Assembly (NCBI RefSeq): GCF_007747655.1
Contig: NZ_CP036274.1
Location: 2,914,001-2,978,000, forward strand
Length of the DNA: 64,000 bases
Source of the DNA: Anatilimnocola aggregata
GTDB taxonomy: Bacteria; Planctomycetota; Planctomycetia; Pirellulales; Pirellulaceae
Direction: 5' to 3'
This document shows positions 43,191 through 53,149 of the stretch, piece by piece. The first letter of the stretch is position 1. Each line of letters opens with the position of its first letter. The notes under the pieces were generated by a model that was not told the DNA's origin, did not search any database, and worked only from the letters and a program-made list of their open reading frames with translations. Position numbers and translations under genes: made by a program.

Positions 43191-44168
43191 ATGGTGGGGC
43201 GTCTCAGGTTAACCGTGCCGCTTGCGGCCGCTGAACTGCCCGACGAATCCTTTCGTAATACCCCGCCAGCACGTGGTTCGACTAACTCCATGGCCGCTCT
43301 TCCCCCCACTGCCAAACCCACCGACCCTAAGCCTGCGGTCGGCGGCACTCGGCTCGACGCAATCGCACGTGGTGAGCCGATTCAGCCGGTTATTCACAAG
43401 TCGCTGCAGGGGATCGATCCGGTCGTCGAGGTGAAGGATTTCAACCTTTGGTACGGTACCAAGCAAGCGCTGTTCGACGTGAACATTTCCTTCCCGCGCG
43501 GGCAGGTGACAGCCATCATCGGCCCCAGCGGCTGCGGCAAGAGCACGTTGCTCCGCTGCATCAACCGGATGAACGACCTGATTGAAAACGTCGAGACCAA
43601 GGGAGAAATGCTCATCAATGGGCAGTCGATTTATGCCCCGGGTGTCGATGTAATTGAACTTCGCAAACGAATGGGAATGGTCTTTCAAAAACCGAATCCC
43701 TTTCCGATGAGCATTTTCGAAAACGTTGTCTATCCCCTGCGAATCGACGGCGAACGCGATCGGAATATCATTCGCGAAGTGGCTGCCCAAAGCTTGCGCG
43801 GCGCGGCCTTATGGGACGAAGTGAAAGATCGACTGAAAGATAGCGCTCTGGGACTTTCGGGCGGTCAACAACAACGACTTTGCATCGCCCGGGCGATTGC
43901 CGGCGAACCTGATGTTCTCCTGCTCGACGAACCCTGCTCAGCGCTCGATCCGATCGCCACGTCGAAGGTCGAAGACCTGATTCAGGAACTTCGTGGCGAC
44001 TATTCGCTGATTGTCGTTACCCACAACATGCAGCAGGCCTCGCGCGTGAGCGACTTTACGGCCTTCATGTATCTCGGCCGTCTGATCGAATATGGTGAGA
44101 CTTCGGAAATCTTTACTCGTCCGAAGCTCAAAGAAACCGAGTCGTACGTCACCGGCCGCTTCGGGTAA
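43191..44168 (+). CDS. pstB: Phosphate ABC transporter ATP-binding protein
   Basis: PstB powers the high-affinity phosphate transporter. The core has Walker [20 protein letters not shown], the Q-loop KPNPFPMS, signature [17 protein letters not shown], Walker [15 protein letters not shown] and the H-loop [15 protein letters not shown] stands about 7 nt before the ATG at 43191, so I chose the long form (325 residues). It carries about 65 residues before the usual PstB start that are Pro/Ala-rich and probably flexible. No pstSCA or phoU lies in the window, so the transporter genes must be elsewhere. Confidence 0.93.
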   Translation: MVGRLRLTVPLAAAELPDESFRNTPPARGSTNSMAALPPTAKPTDPKPAVGGTRLDAIARGEPIQPVIHKSLQGIDPVVEVKDFNLWYGTKQALFDVNISFPRGQVTAIIGPSGCGKSTLLRCINRMNDLIENVETKGEMLINGQSIYAPGVDVIELRKRMGMVFQKPNPFPMSIFENVVYPLRIDGERDRNIIREVAAQSLRGAALWDEVKDRLKDSALGLSGGQQQRLCIARAIAGEPDVLLLDEPCSALDPIATSKVEDLIQELRGDYSLIVVTHNMQQASRVSDFTAFMYLGRLIEYGETSEIFTRPKLKETESYVTGRFG

Positions 44169-44223
44169 CGCCACGTCCTTGTGGCAGCAATCGCACCGTA
44201 GGCCCGCTTCGCCCTCGGCGACC

Positions 44224-47019
44224 TTAAAACGGAATGTCGTCGTTGGGTTTGGGATTCTTGGGGGTGGCCTTTTTGGCAGCTTTGGTCGCCGTCTTGGCAG
44301 CGGGAGCCTTCTTAGCGCTCTTTTTCGGAGCTGCCTTCTTAACTGTTGCCGCCTTAGGGGCTTTTGGAGCTTTGGGCGCTTTCGGAGTCGCGGCCTTCTT
44401 GGGTGCTGCTGCTTTGGCACCACGTCGCCCCTTCTTGGGCGGTCCCATCGCGGCCCGCTCTTCGAGCAAGGTCAGGGCTTGGGGCAGCGTCAACTCTTCG
44501 TGCGAGAGATCTTTGGGAAGCGTGGCGTTGGTCACGCCGTCGCTGATATAAGTGCCGTAGCGGCCTTCTAGCACCTTGATAGGTTGGCCGGTGACTGGTG
44601 ATGATTCGAACGTCTTGAGCGGCTCCTTGGGGGCATTGCGACCCCGTCCGCGGACCTTGGGCTGGGCAAAGATCGCTAGGGCTTGATCGAGCGAGACCGT
44701 CACTGGCGAAATGTCCGGCGGCAACGAGCGGAAATCGGAGCCGTGCTTGATGTAAGGACCATAGCGGCCGTTGGCGGCCAGGATCGGCTCTTTCGTTTCT
44801 GGATTTTCACCCAGCGTGCGCGGCAACTTGAGCAGGTCGAGTGCGATCTCGAACGTCACATCGGCCGGTTGCATGCCCGGCAGCAGCGACGCATTCTTCG
44901 GCTTCTCGTCTTCATCGCCAGCACCCCGTTGCACATAAGGACCGAAGCGGCCTTGCTTTAAGTACACCGGCTTATGCGTATCGGGACAAATGCCGAGCGG
45001 CTCTTCGCCCACGCCAGCCTGGTCGAGCAGCTTGAGCGCTCGTTCGAGCGTCATCTCGTCAGGTGGTGTGTCCTGAGGAATTGAACCCTTCCGCTCGCCT
45101 TGTTCGATAAAGGGGCCGAACTTGCCCACTCGTACAAAGACTTCTTCCTGATGCTCCCCTTCGGTTGGCGTGCCGAGGGTGAAGCGTCCCATCTCGCGCG
45201 GATCGACTTCGATGATTTTCTTATCCAACTGGGGCTTGAGTCCAGCATCGCCATTGCCGAAGTAGAAATTCTGCAGATACGCGACCGAGTCTTCTTCCTT
45301 GCGACTGATCGAGTCGAGCAGGTCTTCCATCTTGGCGGTGAATTCATAGTTCACCAGGTTCGGCAGATGCTCTTCGAGCAAGCGTGAAACGGAGAACGCA
45401 ACCCACGTTGGGACGAGCGCATTTGCCTTCTTGAAGACGTATTTGCGCTCGAGAATCGTATCGATAATCGAAGCGTACGTACTTGGGCGGCCGATGCCTC
45501 GCTCTTCGAGGGCCGCGGTGAGCGACGCTTCGCTGAAGCGCGCGGGGGGCTGGGTCGAGTGGCTCTTTTCAGTCAGCTGTTTGCAGCCCAGCGGATCGCG
45601 AATGTTCACCGAAGGCAACAGGCGCTCTTGATCGGCGAGTTCCGCTTCCGGATCGTCCGATCCCTCCACATAGGCTCGCAAGAAGCCGGCGAATTCAATC
45701 GTTTTGCCGGTAACCTGAAAAATCGCGTCTCCGCCGGCTACCGACAGAGTGATGCTGCGACCGCGGGCATCGGACATTTGGCTGGCGATTGTCCGCTTCC
45801 AAATCAGGTCGAAGATTTTGAACTGATCGGGAGTGAGTACGTTGCGTAGCGACTCGGGCAGTTTGAACGGATGACCGGCTGGCCGAATGGCTTCGTGAGC
45901 TTCCTGCGCGTTCTTGACCTTGCTCTTATAAACTCGCGGCTCGGCGGGGACGTAATTCGGTCCGTACTCAGTACGAACCAGATCGCGGGCCGCATCGATG
46001 GCTACCTGCGCCAGATTCGTCGAGTCAGTACGCATGTAGGTGATGTAACCGTTTTCATACAAACTCTGGGCGACGTTCATCGTCCGCCGCGCGGTGAACC
46101 CCAGTTTGCGGTTCGCCTCTTGTTGCAGCGTGCTGGTGGTGAACGGTTCCGAGGGCTTGCGCGTGTAGGGTTTGTCGTCGAGCGAGCTGACCGCGAACTT
46201 TTCGTTGTGTAGCTTTTCGGCCAACTCCTGCACAGTCTTTTCGTTGAGCAGCAGCAAGTTCGGATCTTTAATCTTGCCGGTGGCAGAGTCGAAATCCTTG
46301 CCGGTGGGAACTTTTCGCCCGCCGACCGACACGAGTTCGGCGTCGAACTCTTTGCCGTCTTCGGTGACAAAGCGGGCAATCAAGTCCCAATACGTGGCCG
46401 AACGAAACGCCATCCGCTGCCGTTCGCGTTCGACAATCAACCGCACCGCCACGCTTTGCACGCGACCTGCAGAGAGACGCGGCGCTACCTTTCGCCACAG
46501 CAACTGCGAGACTTCGTAACCATACAAACGGTCGAGGATGCGGCGCGTTTCTTGGGCCCGCACCAGCCCATCGTCAATGTCGCGGGGATGTTCGAGCGCG
46601 TCGAGAATCGCCTCTTCAGTAATTTCGTGAAAGACCAGGCGATGGACCGGAATCTTCGGCTTGAGGACTTCGAGCAAATGCCAACTGATGGCTTCTCCTT
46701 CGCGGTCTTCGTCCGTCGCCAGATAGAGACGCGAAGCATCTTTCATCAAGGCTTTGAGCTTGGTGACCTGCGGTTTTTTTTCTCCGGGAATGATATAGAC
46801 CGGCTCAAACCCGTCGTCGACGTTCACTCCCAGGTATGACCACTTCTTCCCTTTGAACTCCTCCGGCATCTCCTTCGAGCCCTGGGGTAAATCGCGAATA
46901 TGGCCAATGCTGGCTTCAACGGTGTAGTCCTTACCAAGGTACTTCGAAATCGTCCTCGCCTTGGCGGGAGATTCGACGATTACCAGGGATTTTCCTGTTC
47001 CAGCCGCACGCTTGGCCAT
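44224..47019 (-). CDS. topA: DNA topoisomerase I
   Basis: The enzyme relaxes negative supercoils. The TOPRIM domain is KSLVIVESPAKARTISKYLG with YLATDEDREGEAISWHL. The active-site Tyr is in NGYITYMRTDSTN. In the C-terminal third, repeats of the type RFGPYVQ, NGRYGPYIKHGSDFRSLP and EGRYGTYISDG are topoisomerase C-terminal repeat modules, followed by a Lys/Ala/Pro-rich tail (PKAPKAPKAPKAATVKKAAP). No Cys4 zinc fingers are seen. I used the ATG at 47019; a TTG six codons upstream is possible. About 931 residues. Confidence 0.96.
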   Translation of the reverse strand: MAKRAAGTGKSLVIVESPAKARTISKYLGKDYTVEASIGHIRDLPQGSKEMPEEFKGKKWSYLGVNVDDGFEPVYIIPGEKKPQVTKLKALMKDASRLYLATDEDREGEAISWHLLEVLKPKIPVHRLVFHEITEEAILDALEHPRDIDDGLVRAQETRRILDRLYGYEVSQLLWRKVAPRLSAGRVQSVAVRLIVERERQRMAFRSATYWDLIARFVTEDGKEFDAELVSVGGRKVPTGKDFDSATGKIKDPNLLLLNEKTVQELAEKLHNEKFAVSSLDDKPYTRKPSEPFTTSTLQQEANRKLGFTARRTMNVAQSLYENGYITYMRTDSTNLAQVAIDAARDLVRTEYGPNYVPAEPRVYKSKVKNAQEAHEAIRPAGHPFKLPESLRNVLTPDQFKIFDLIWKRTIASQMSDARGRSITLSVAGGDAIFQVTGKTIEFAGFLRAYVEGSDDPEAELADQERLLPSVNIRDPLGCKQLTEKSHSTQPPARFSEASLTAALEERGIGRPSTYASIIDTILERKYVFKKANALVPTWVAFSVSRLLEEHLPNLVNYEFTAKMEDLLDSISRKEEDSVAYLQNFYFGNGDAGLKPQLDKKIIEVDPREMGRFTLGTPTEGEHQEEVFVRVGKFGPFIEQGERKGSIPQDTPPDEMTLERALKLLDQAGVGEEPLGICPDTHKPVYLKQGRFGPYVQRGAGDEDEKPKNASLLPGMQPADVTFEIALDLLKLPRTLGENPETKEPILAANGRYGPYIKHGSDFRSLPPDISPVTVSLDQALAIFAQPKVRGRGRNAPKEPLKTFESSPVTGQPIKVLEGRYGTYISDGVTNATLPKDLSHEELTLPQALTLLEERAAMGPPKKGRRGAKAAAPKKAATPKAPKAPKAPKAATVKKAAPKKSAKKAPAAKTATKAAKKATPKNPKPNDDIPF

Positions 47020-47439
47020 ATTCGATTCACTTGCCAATGAGGATGGGCCGGCCTGTGAAAGCCGACCATCCGAGCTTGCCTGTTGTTCCGTAAATCGTTG
47101 CCCGCCAAGAGCCTAGTACTGCTCCTGCCGGTCACCCTGCTGCCCGAGGGCAGTGGTGGAGTAGGACGTTTCCTAAGCTTTAGAGCGCCCCTTCGTCAAG
47201 CCGTCACAGGCCGAGAAGGGATTTGAAGCCGGCCGCGACTGGCGGCGCAAAGAGTGCGCGGCAGGTGGTCAGCAGCCACGAAATAATTGCTCTTGGCAGT
47301 TTCTCGCGCGTTTGCTACCGTCCGCCGCGCTTATCGAAATTGCGTCTCCACAGAAGCAGGGCTTGCCAATCTCTGCGCGGGAAGTGGTGCGCAATCACTT
47401 GTCTGGTATTTGATCTTTTCTACAGAGTGAGGCAATGTC
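47020..47439. other. Intergenic region between topA and the RTX protein gene
   Basis: About 420 nt with divergent promoters presumably inside. A stem (GGATGG...CCATCC) lies at 47041-47070. No gene is supported. Confidence 0.35.
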
Positions 47440-48540
47440 ATGGCGGATACGCAAAGTGCGCGTGCGCGCAAATCGAAGCAGCGTCGGCCTGCTCCCCCCC
47501 ACAGCAGCCGTTACCTCGGCATCGAGTCGCTGGAAGCGCGCGAAGTGATGGCTTCGAGCGTCACGGCCGTGTTGAATGATACGACGCACGTGCTGACCAT
47601 CAATGGCTCGGAACGGGCCGACAATATCGTCGTGCGCCTGATCGGTGGGAAGTATCAGATCAGTGGCGTTTCGACCCGCTATGACGTGGCCGATGTCACT
47701 TCAATCGTGGTCAACGGCTACGAAGGCAACGACCGTATCGACTTGGGCTCGGGACGTATGAGTTCGGGAAAACGAGTGCCCGGCGCACTCATCACCGTGC
47801 CGACCACCATCAATGCCGACGAAGGAAACGATACCGTTATCGGCAGTTATGGCACGAATACTGTCGATCTCGGCGATGGCAACGATAACTTCTGGGGCAT
47901 GGATGGAATCGATATTGTCCTCGGCGGTGCGGGGAACGACATCCTCCGTGGCGGCCTGGGAGATGACAACCTCGACGGTGAAGCCGGCAACGATCAACTG
48001 ATTGGCGGCAACGGGAATGACGTGTTGATCGGCGGCGACGATAACGACCAGATTGATGGTGGACTTGGTAATGATCAGATGGTAGGCGGTGCCGGCGACG
48101 ATCGGCTCGAAGGCCGCCAAGGCGATGACACCATCAGCGGCGGTTTAGGGAACGACATCATCAACGGCAGCGATGGTGACGATACCCTCAGCGGCGACGA
48201 CGGTGACGACAATCTGCACGGCGGCCTTGGCGACGATGAGTTGCATGGCGGCCTCGGCAACGACTTCCTCAATGGCTTTAAGGGGAATGACGTCATTTAT
48301 GGTAACGAAGGCAACGACACCATTTATGGCGGCGATGGCAACGACGAACTTGAAGGTGGCAGCGGCAACGACTTGATCTACGGCGGCAACGGGAACGATT
48401 GGCTGAAGGGTGATTCGGGGAATGATACCCTCGATGGTGGTGCAGGGATTGATATTCTGGATGGCGGTACTGGTAACGATCGCGTCCGCAATCGGAAGAG
48501 CCAGGATACGCACTCCGATATCGATACGACTTCGTTCTAA
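47440..48540 (+). CDS. RTX-type calcium-binding surface protein with planctomycete N-terminal motif
   Basis: The 366-residue product has a basic start and RYLGIESLEAREVMASSV near residue 25, the 'LExLEAR' motif seen at the start of many planctomycete extracellular proteins. The rest holds about 15 nonapeptide-like repeats (GGxGNDxLxGxxGDD), which bind calcium and fold as a beta roll: GGLGDDNLDGEAGNDQLIG and YGGDGNDELEGGSGNDLIYG are examples. No catalytic domain is seen, so it is probably structural or adhesive. GAGG precedes the ATG by 8 nt. Confidence 0.9.
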   Translation: MADTQSARARKSKQRRPAPPHSSRYLGIESLEAREVMASSVTAVLNDTTHVLTINGSERADNIVVRLIGGKYQISGVSTRYDVADVTSIVVNGYEGNDRIDLGSGRMSSGKRVPGALITVPTTINADEGNDTVIGSYGTNTVDLGDGNDNFWGMDGIDIVLGGAGNDILRGGLGDDNLDGEAGNDQLIGGNGNDVLIGGDDNDQIDGGLGNDQMVGGAGDDRLEGRQGDDTISGGLGNDIINGSDGDDTLSGDDGDDNLHGGLGDDELHGGLGNDFLNGFKGNDVIYGNEGNDTIYGGDGNDELEGGSGNDLIYGGNGNDWLKGDSGNDTLDGGAGIDILDGGTGNDRVRNRKSQDTHSDIDTTSF

Positions 48541-48565
48541 GTTGAAGCCGTTAGAGATAATCAGC

Positions 48566-48598
48566 CACAAGTCCTCACAGGCGACGTGAGGACTTGTG
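48566..48598 (+). terminator. Hairpin after the RTX gene
   Basis: CACAAGTCCTCAC pairs perfectly with GTGAGGACTTGTG (13 bp, 7-nt loop) 25 nt after the stop codon. There is no T-run, so it may stabilise the mRNA or assist termination. Confidence 0.55.
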
Positions 48599-48654
48599 TG
48601 GATACTGACTGGCTCGGAAACCCATCACGCGGGCGCCATCTGCACCGGGTGGGT

Positions 48655-49392
48655 TTATAGCCACACAAAGTAACACGATGAACTGGAACGGCTGCGGGTA
48701 AAGACCCCAATGCCGTTCGCGCTGCCGTCGTTATTGGTATTGCCTTCGACCGTGTTGATCGAGCCGCCGGTGACAATGCCGGTATGAATGACGCTGGGCT
48801 TGCCATCGCGCAGGCCTTTGACCAGGAAGATATCGCCCCGCTGCGGCGTGGTGACGAGTTTCTGGTTGTCCCTGGCCCATTGATAGAGGAATGGGCAATA
48901 GGCCGTTTGAGGCATGGGGTTCGGCTGTCCCGTTTGCGCTGCCGCTTGCTGAAAGCTCCAATAGACAAACGACATGCACCAGAGCGCGCCGTTGTTGACA
49001 CCAGCAGCCGCGTTGTAAGCATCAACCTTCGCGCCCCGATTCGAACCCGCTGGTTCCTCGCGCACGCCATTTTCGCCCAAGGCGATTTGTACAGCCTTCT
49101 CAACGAGCGAACTAATGACCGGCCCCGCTGGCGGCGGCATCGGTGGGGGAGGTGGCGCACCAGGTGTGGAAGAAGTTTGATCGAGCGCAGCCCAGGTGTT
49201 ACCGCCGACCACACCATCCACGGTTAGCTTGCGGGCTGATTGAAAGGTCATCACTGCGGTCTTGGTCTTCGCACCAAACGAGCCATCGACCACTAGCGGT
49301 GGCGCGGGTCGCACCAGTTGATTCAACCGAGTTTGCAATTCCTTCACCGCTTGGCCAAAACTTCCCTGACGCAGGATCGGACGACTGTTCAT
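48655..49392 (-). CDS. Peptidoglycan-binding protein with CHAP-like domain
   Basis: The 245-residue product starts with a peptidoglycan-binding domain (FGQAVKELQTRLNQLV, VDGSFGAKTKTAVMTFQSAR, VDGVVGGNTWAAL). A Pro-rich linker (PGAPPPPPMPPPAG) leads to a domain resembling CHAP amidases: NNGALWCMSFVYWSFQQAAA with Cys, and GDIFLVKGLRDGKPSVIHTG with His, then NTVEGNTNNDG. Cys and His form the likely catalytic pair. There is no signal peptide, so export is unclear. GAGGA lies 8 nt before the ATG at 49392. Confidence 0.82.
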   Translation of the reverse strand: MNSRPILRQGSFGQAVKELQTRLNQLVRPAPPLVVDGSFGAKTKTAVMTFQSARKLTVDGVVGGNTWAALDQTSSTPGAPPPPPMPPPAGPVISSLVEKAVQIALGENGVREEPAGSNRGAKVDAYNAAAGVNNGALWCMSFVYWSFQQAAAQTGQPNPMPQTAYCPFLYQWARDNQKLVTTPQRGDIFLVKGLRDGKPSVIHTGIVTGGSINTVEGNTNNDGSANGIGVFTRSRSSSSCYFVWL

Positions 49393-49735
49393 GGGATAAT
49401 CCTCGCTCGAGAACGGTGGGGTAGGCACATGGGGAAGATTAGGCAGAGGGCTATTCAATTTGAGCGTGATTCGTCGCATTTTGTGACAGACAATTCTGTG
49501 CGATTGGGATTGCGACAGTGCTAACTTTTGGTCGCAGCATCCTCCGTTTAATCGCAGCGCTCAACTAGTTGTCAATTGAATCAGCTGCGCGAATCCGCAA
49601 CAACAAAAAAAACAAGTTATCTCACTCGCTCGGCACCTGCGATCTTCTTGTGTGTTGCCAACGACCAGCCTGACCGCACGCGAGCACATTCAAAGTGGCT
49701 CTAGCTGATTTCTAGACGCGAATTAACCGCAACGG
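49393..49735. other. Intergenic region upstream of the first DUF1559 gene
   Basis: AT-richer stretch near 49590-49630 (poly-A), no gene supported. Confidence 0.35.
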
Positions 49736-49774
49736 CTGCGGATTGCCGCGAATAATCGACGGGATGGGTTTACG
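49736..49774 (+). promoter_or_regulatory. Conserved DUF1559 leader element, copy 1
   Basis: The block CTGCGGATTGCCGCGAAT...TCGA...GGG...GGGTTTACG ends 104 nt before the DUF1559 start. It contains a GCGG-N4-CCGC hairpin. A near-copy lies before the second DUF1559 gene at 51329-51366 with the same spacing. Confidence 0.6.
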
Positions 49775-49878
49775 AACCACCTTACCTCTCCAAAATTTCG
49801 GGTACGGAACACTTCCTGCACTTCCGTTGAATTAACAGGCCACCTCTCCCCCGACTTCGAAAGCGGAGTGCCGCGCTC

Positions 49879-50802
49879 ATGCTGAGTACTATTCGTTCGC
49901 GCCGATCGACGGCAGCCTTCACGCTCGTTGAATTGCTGGTCGTGATTGCCATCATTGGCGTCCTTGTCGCGCTCTTGCTCCCTGCAGTTCAAGCTGCTCG
50001 TGAAGCGGCGCGGCGCTCGCAGTGCCTCAATCACTTGAAGCAGATTGGTTTGGCAGTTCACAACTATCACGACACCTACAACTACCTGCCCAACTCTCGC
50101 CGCGATGCCAGTTTCACCTGGCAGGCGCAGATTCTTCCGGGGCTCGAACAGTCGTCCCTATATGCCAAGTGGAAATTCGGTCCCAGCTTCGACACTCAAT
50201 TGCAGGAATGTCGTGAAGCAAAAATCACGGTTTACTTTTGTCCTTCCCGGCGTTCCGCAAGCAGTGCTCAGCCGATCACAGAAACCATGGACTCGGGGCC
50301 ATCGACCACGGGTGTTGGCAGCGACTACGCCATCTGCTCGGGTAACTCGGCGTTGTCAAATAATGACTATTGGCAAGCGAACTCATCGAATCAGGCTGCC
50401 GATGGTGTCGGGACGATTTTCAATGCTAGTGGTACGGTGACTCCCGGAGATCCGTCATTCAAAGCGGGCCCCAGGCTCACGGATATCACCGATGGAACAA
50501 GCAACACGATCATGGCTGGCGATAAGCACATCTACGTTCAGGGGTTGAACAAGATTTCCTATGAAGGCCCTGCATTCAACGGGGACAAGGGACACTCATA
50601 TCGGCCACTGGGTGTCTCGTATCCGTTGTCGAAGGGACCGATGGATAAGGCGACCAAGGCTTTCGGCAGTGCTCACCCGGGCGTGACGAACTTTGTCCTT
50701 TGCGACGGCAGCGTGCGAGCTTTCTCGAATGGTGGAAATGCCACGATGCTGGGCTATATGGCCGGCAAGGACGATGGTCAGGTTGTTTCGGGCCTGGAAT
50801 AG
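49879..50802 (+). CDS. DUF1559 prepilin-like protein
   Basis: The 307-residue product has a prepilin-type N-terminus: a short leader, then [20 protein letters not shown], followed by [21 protein letters not shown]. The rest is a beta-rich pseudopilin-like domain ending in [13 protein letters not shown], a family hallmark. DUF1559 proteins are strongly expanded in planctomycetes and may build surface or secretion structures. GGAG lies 10 nt before the ATG. The paralog at 51467 is about two-thirds identical by eye. Confidence 0.95.
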   Translation: MLSTIRSRRSTAAFTLVELLVVIAIIGVLVALLLPAVQAAREAARRSQCLNHLKQIGLAVHNYHDTYNYLPNSRRDASFTWQAQILPGLEQSSLYAKWKFGPSFDTQLQECREAKITVYFCPSRRSASSAQPITETMDSGPSTTGVGSDYAICSGNSALSNNDYWQANSSNQAADGVGTIFNASGTVTPGDPSFKAGPRLTDITDGTSNTIMAGDKHIYVQGLNKISYEGPAFNGDKGHSYRPLGVSYPLSKGPMDKATKAFGSAHPGVTNFVLCDGSVRAFSNGGNATMLGYMAGKDDGQVVSGLE

Positions 50803-50864
50803 TCGTTCGGCATCGACAGCGTTACCGATAAGAAATCTTCAGGCAGTACACCAGGAGAGACACC

Positions 50865-51296
50865 ATGAAAACGACTCGAATTTCCATCGCGGGATGCACC
50901 TTGGCGCTATTGGCGTTCGCATTGGGTTGCGGCGCGAGCAGCAAGTTCGAGCCAGTCACCGGCGAACTCGTATTTCCCGACGGTACGCCGGTCAGCGGAT
51001 TAGAAGGTGGACAAGTCACCTTTCGTCAGCAGTCGATTGGCAAAGAAGAGGTGCCAGTATCAGCCTCGGGTTCGATCGATGCGCAGGGCAAGTTCTCCCT
51101 TGCGACTGAGCAACTGAACGACGGAGCACCGATTGGCACGTACGACATCCTCATTAAGGTGCCGGAGCCATCTGGCGATGTCCCTCTGCCCCCGGTGATC
51201 CATGCGAAGTATGGCAAGTTTGAAACGGCTGGAATCTCGCAAGAGGTAAAAGAGGGCACAAATCACTTCAAGATAACGGTAGAGCCCGCCAGGTAA
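50865..51296 (+). CDS. Small lipoprotein with beta-sandwich domain
   Basis: The 143-residue product has a signal peptide and lipobox (LLAFALGCGASS, Cys at about residue 22). VTGELVFPDGTPVSGLEGGQ and IDAQGKFSLATEQLNDGAPI predict a carboxypeptidase-regulatory-like beta-sandwich. AGGAG precedes the ATG. It sits between two DUF1559 genes, and such small lipoproteins regularly accompany DUF1559 genes in planctomycetes. Its role is unknown. Confidence 0.85.
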   Translation: MKTTRISIAGCTLALLAFALGCGASSKFEPVTGELVFPDGTPVSGLEGGQVTFRQQSIGKEEVPVSASGSIDAQGKFSLATEQLNDGAPIGTYDILIKVPEPSGDVPLPPVIHAKYGKFETAGISQEVKEGTNHFKITVEPAR

Positions 51297-51328
51297 GTGG
51301 CGGCGACTAGCTTTCCCTCCCTAATTCT

Positions 51329-51366
51329 CTGCGGCTTTCCGCGAATGCTCGATGGGTGGGTTTACG
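51329..51366 (+). promoter_or_regulatory. Conserved DUF1559 leader element, copy 2
   Basis: CTGCGGCTTTCCGCGAAT...TCGAT...GGGTTTACG matches the copy at 49736-49774. The loop of the GCGG/CCGC hairpin differs (CTTT against ATTG), while the stem is kept. It ends 100 nt before the DUF1559 start. Confidence 0.6.
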
Positions 51367-51466
51367 TAGTACACAAGTTCAGGAATATTCGAAAAGTAGA
51401 TTTCTCGCTGTTTTTTGCTTGTCAACTGCTTTGGCCCCTCTCTCGTCCGCTTGCGGAGTGCCCTTC

Positions 51467-52396
51467 ATGTCGTTCAAGTCCCGCCGCCCCTACGCGGTGC
51501 GTGGTTTTACGCTCGTTGAATTGCTGGTCGTGATTGCCATCATTGGGGTGCTCGTGGCGCTACTGCTCCCGGCAGTTCAAGCTGCTCGCGAAGCAGCCCG
51601 CCGAACGCAGTGCATCAACCATCTCAAGCAGACTGGCTTGGCAATGCACAACTATCACGACACCCACAACTGCCTGCCGAATTCGCGTCGCGACGCGAGT
51701 TACACCTGGATGGCTCAGATCCTGCCAGGAGTCGAGCAGATGGCACTTTACAACAAGTGGCAACTAGGAACATCATTCAACTCGCAACTGCAGGAATGCC
51801 GCGAAGCAAAGATCTCGATTTACTATTGCCCTTCGCGCCGGACTGCAAGTAATGCGAAAGTGATTTCCGAAAACATGGACGGCGGAACGGCCACGACTGG
51901 CATCGTCGGTGACTATGCTGTCTGCACCGGCGATTCGAGCGTATCTGGCGGCGACTATTGGCATCCCGATGGTACGAGTGCGGCCAACAACGGTGTGATG
52001 GCCTGTTGGGGTCGCATGGGTACAGCGCCCCCCGCGGGAACACCTGCGTTCAAGATCGGGACGAAGTTCTCTGAGATTCAAGATGGCACCAGCAACACGT
52101 TGCTCGCCGGAGATAAGCACATCTATTTGAAAGAGTTGAACAGCCCGGGCTACGGTGATGGCACGGCCTTCAATGGTGACAAAGGCCATTCCCACCGAGC
52201 GATTGGTACGACGGTGCCTTTGGCGAAGGGTCCCTTTGACCAAACGAAACGTGCATTCGGCAGCAATCATCCTGGCGTTTGCAACTTCGTGTTGTGCGAT
52301 GGCAGCGTGCGGGGAATTGCAGTTAACGCCAATCCCACGATGCTCGGCTATATGGGCGGCATTGCCGATGGCCAAGTAGTTCAAGGCGTCGACTAA
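51467..52396 (+). CDS. DUF1559 prepilin-like protein (second copy)
   Basis: The 309-residue paralog begins [20 protein letters not shown] and continues with the same helix and DUF1559 domain as the gene at 49879. It ends [20 protein letters not shown]. The ATG at 51467 matches the prepilin leader; the longer frame from 51356 adds non-coding leader sequence. The pair with a lipoprotein gene between looks like a local duplication. Confidence 0.95.
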   Translation: MSFKSRRPYAVRGFTLVELLVVIAIIGVLVALLLPAVQAAREAARRTQCINHLKQTGLAMHNYHDTHNCLPNSRRDASYTWMAQILPGVEQMALYNKWQLGTSFNSQLQECREAKISIYYCPSRRTASNAKVISENMDGGTATTGIVGDYAVCTGDSSVSGGDYWHPDGTSAANNGVMACWGRMGTAPPAGTPAFKIGTKFSEIQDGTSNTLLAGDKHIYLKELNSPGYGDGTAFNGDKGHSHRAIGTTVPLAKGPFDQTKRAFGSNHPGVCNFVLCDGSVRGIAVNANPTMLGYMGGIADGQVVQGVD

Positions 52397-52420
52397 TCAC
52401 GATAGCGCATTCGACGTGCA

Positions 52421-52702
52421 TTAAAACCCCGTCACCACCATCGAGCTACGCAAATCGAGCGTGGCTCCCACGGCCATGACCGAGAACGTGGTGCCACACC
52501 AGGCCCACGAACCACTTTGGGCTTCAATGGCAACCATTGTCGCCACGGCCAGGCCAATCAGGCAGCCGAAAAAGAGGGTGCGGAAGCAAGCACATTGCAA
52601 TGGACAGCGGCGGGGCAAACGGGCGAGCACGACACTCACCAGTCCCACCAGTTGCAAAGCGAGCGTAGCCCAAAACAGCATCGGATCCATGAATTCCAAC
52701 AT
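52421..52702 (-). CDS. Small membrane protein
   Basis: The 93-residue product has two or three hydrophobic segments (LFWATLALQLVGLVSVVLA, FFGCLIGLAVATMVAIEA, FSVMAVGATLDL). It has several Cys residues (CPLQCACF), possibly a metal or disulfide site. GGAG lies 7 nt before the ATG. It is convergent with the second DUF1559 gene. Function unknown. Confidence 0.7.
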   Translation of the reverse strand: MLEFMDPMLFWATLALQLVGLVSVVLARLPRRCPLQCACFRTLFFGCLIGLAVATMVAIEAQSGSWAWCGTTFSVMAVGATLDLRSSMVVTGF

Positions 52703-53149
52703 GCGCGCACTCCCTGCACGCAGCGATTTTTAAGAGTCGGCCTGAAGTCAGGCTGGGTCGATCATCGACACCATCGACCTGCCATCCACCGCCTCTTCAC
52801 AACCACCGCGAACGCGCCGGCAACTTACCCCAACCGAGAAAATCCAGCCGGGTAATCTGACCGCCGCAACCCTTGGGCACCATTCATCCATGAACGGCTT
52901 GCCTCACCCTTAGCGACTGCCGTGCCAGATTTTCGAACTCATTTCAGGAAAATCGGCTCAGCACGAAAGAATTGTTGTAGATTCCGGGGGAAACTGTCGA
53001 CCCCAACTTCACATTTGGCTGAAGATTTGCGCAGAAGTGCTAGCAGATTGTCATTTTTACCAAGGGCAAGCTTGTAGGACTTACAAACTTGCAGAGCCTG
53101 GCAGGTTGACCGCTAGCAAGTACTTAGTAGAAACCGCGTAAGATTCGCG
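52703..53149. other. Intergenic region
   Basis: No gene supported. A hairpin GCAAGCTTGTA-GGACT-TACAAACTTGC (11 bp, one mismatch) lies at 53066-53092, downstream of the membrane-protein gene on the minus strand; it may be a weak terminator. Confidence 0.4.
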
